A DNA stretch of 64,000 bases from Corallium rubrum (Eukaryota > Cnidaria > Anthozoa > Scleralcyonacea > Coralliidae), in NCBI GenBank assembly GCA_964035015.1, contig OZ036006.1, positions 6,822,541 through 6,886,540 on the forward strand. The letters are read 5' to 3'. The position numbers and the translations under genes are program-made. Position 1 is the stretch's first letter, and each line of letters begins with the position of its first letter. Shown here piece by piece: positions 62,588 through 64,000 of the stretch. Below the pieces are notes generated by a model. It was not told the DNA's origin. It ran no database searches and saw nothing but the letters and a program-made list of their open reading frames with translations.

Positions 62588-62593
62588 ATATCC

Positions 62594-62850
62594 CTGTAAT
62601 CTTTATGTCACACTAATCTTTTGTTTTATTGGATTAACTAAACATGACATCTTATTTTCTCATTATTTGAATTTAAAATCTTAACGCTCATTTGTACTTT
62701 TAAATTTGAAATTTGTTATTCTACTTTGACCGTTTGTAATATAATACCATATCTATGTATATATATATATATACAATTATTTGTAATAATCTCAAACCGC
62801 CCTGATGATGTTGCGCTGCAAGCAACGTATTAAAAAATATAAATAAATTA
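62594..62850 (+). mobile_element. Displaced 3' tail of the Penelope-like element
   Basis: Begins right after the Polinton target duplication and ends where satellite resumes. Contains an AT microsatellite (62755-62773) and CTGATGATGTTGCGCTGCAA, a decayed relative of hammerhead-like 3' tracts lacking the GAAA box. No coding sequence. Confidence 0.65.
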
Positions 62851-63600
62851 CTCTGTTTACAGTTGAACATTCGTTTCGTAGACTGTCCTATGCAGAATTT
62901 TACAAGGAATCTAATGCCGTTTACAGAATCTCCATCTACCGTGCAGAAAATATTTTGTTTTCAAATTAATGTGTCATTTGATCTGAGTTATGAAGCGCGC
63001 GCTAACTGACGACCATATTTAAAAATATAAATAAATTACTCTGTTTACAGTTGAACATTCGTTTCGTAGACTGTCCTATGCAGAATTTTACAAGGAATCT
63101 AATGCCGTTTACAGAATCTCCATGTAGCGTGCGGGAAATATTTTGTTTTGAAATTAATATGTCATTTGATCTGAGTCATCAAGCGCGCGCCAAGTGACGA
63201 TCATATTAAAAAAATATAAATAAATTACTTTTTTTGCAGTTGAACATTCGTTTCGTAGACTGTCCTATGCAGAATTTTACAAGGAACCTAATGCCGTTTA
63301 CAGAATCTCCGTCTATCGTGCAAAAAATATTTTGTTTGCAAATCAATGTGTCATTTGATCTGAGTCATCAAGGGCGCGCTAAGTGACGATCATATTAAGA
63401 AATATAAATAAATTACTTTGTTTACAGATGATCATTCGTTTCGTACACTGTCCTATGCGAAATTTTACAAGGAATCTAATGTCGTTTACAGAATCTCCGT
63501 CTAGCGTGTTCAAAATATTTTGTTGGCAAATCAATATGTCATTTCATGTGAGTCAGCAAGCGCGCGTTACAAAATAGATGTTCAGAAAATTTAGAAAAAT
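62850..63600. repeat. 188-bp satellite array, right, inverted
   Basis: About four units in the reverse orientation relative to 40030-42570, spaced about 185-190 bases, ending in the terminal region shared with the left end. Confidence 0.92.
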
Positions 63601-63930
63601 AATGGAAATCACATATTTAATATCACTAGACGCAGAATTGTATAAGGAATCGAACGGTATATTTGGATTCGCTATCTACCGAGGAGAAAATTATTTAGAT
63701 AGAGCGCGGCTTGTTTGTTATTAAATCTTAATAGATTATTAATATGGAGTGAGTGATATTAAGTCTAGTAAAGCCTAGCATTCTTAAAACATAATTTTAC
63801 TTGAAGAAACGTGGTTTGTACTAACGTAAATGTCCTAAATTATCGGCGGTGAATGATTATTTTGTGTTAAAGTTAGATTGAACGAGTTAAAAGACCTGCG
63901 AAACATTAGTCTTCGAAGCCAGACTGCAAC

Positions 63931-64000
63931 CTCGTACCCAGGGCCCTTATCTCCGCTCCCCCGCCCCCGCCCAAAAGCAGATAAGGGCCCTGGGTACGAG
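63931..64000. mobile_element. Short GC-rich MITE at window end
   Basis: CTCGTACCCAGGGCCCTTAT at 63931 and its inverse ending at 64000 enclose a C-rich loop. A relative of 32601-32663. It may continue past the window. Confidence 0.65.

Larger units (their letters stand above)
39775..63926. mobile_element. Foldback-like element with 188-bp satellite arrays as inverted ends
   Basis: Outer ends CAGTCTGGCTTCGAAGA (39775-39791, inverted at 63910-63926). Inside, 39792-40030 matches 63600-63805 inverted, followed by arrays of a 188-bp unit, forward on the left (40030-42570) and inverted on the right (43390-43560 and 62850-63600). The unique centre is about 42571-43389. A Penelope-like element and then the Polinton entered the right array. 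No transposase of its own is visible. Confidence 0.65.

Overview
This window looks like nuclear DNA of an intron-rich invertebrate animal, most plausibly a cnidarian such as a coral or anemone. That is inferred from the ancestral-looking exon structure of the host genes, the AT-rich introns, and the mix of Penelope-like, copia and Polinton elements; no species is identified. There is no bacterial gene organisation.

Host genes occupy 1-19.2 kb and converge. HDDC3/MESH1 (+, three exons, 3-1331) is nearly complete. eIF4G (-, 2735-19168) can be followed exon by exon from its C-terminal W2 and MA3 domains through MIF4G to the eIF4E-binding motif and a polyglutamine exon; its 5' end is not visible. 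The seven most 5' exons lie in a 2.74 kb unit present twice in tandem. Every exon is intact in both copies, but reading through both breaks the frame, so a transcript can use only one exon of each type, unless the second copy is an assembly artefact.

From 19.3 to 39.65 kb lies a foldback-like element whose inverted ends are arrays of a 10-bp repeat. It was invaded by a head-to-head pair of truncated Penelope-like retroelements (GIY-YIG endonuclease, hammerhead-like 3' motif). The centre of that palindrome took a copia retrotransposon (20622-27149), itself split by a hAT-like element. The right arm took a 4.63 kb transposon with 412-bp terminal inverted repeats and an unfamiliar large protein, plus a 2.5 kb block with a 19-bp minisatellite.

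From 39.78 to 63.93 kb lies a second element of similar design, with inverted arrays of a 188-bp satellite. It contains a Mutator-like MITE and a truncated Penelope-like element, and the latter was hit by an 18.3 kb Polinton/Maverick (44253-62587; 880-bp terminal inverted repeats, 6-bp target duplication). The Polinton has a leftward block (minor capsid candidate, integrase, major capsid, packaging ATPase, LamG-like protein and others) and a rightward block (five small membrane proteins, zinc ribbon protein, degenerate nuclease-like protein, BRO-N/nuclease/zinc-finger fusion, protein-primed PolB). PolB, the ATPase and the LamG-like gene each carry one frameshift, so this copy is young but probably dead. 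Most of its genes carry a TATAGT or TTAGT motif directly against the start codon.

The features most worth a second look are the start-abutting motif, the degenerate tandem nuclease protein beside the BRO-N nuclease, the unfamiliar 4.63 kb transposon, the two satellite-ended foldback elements, and the eIF4G exon duplication.
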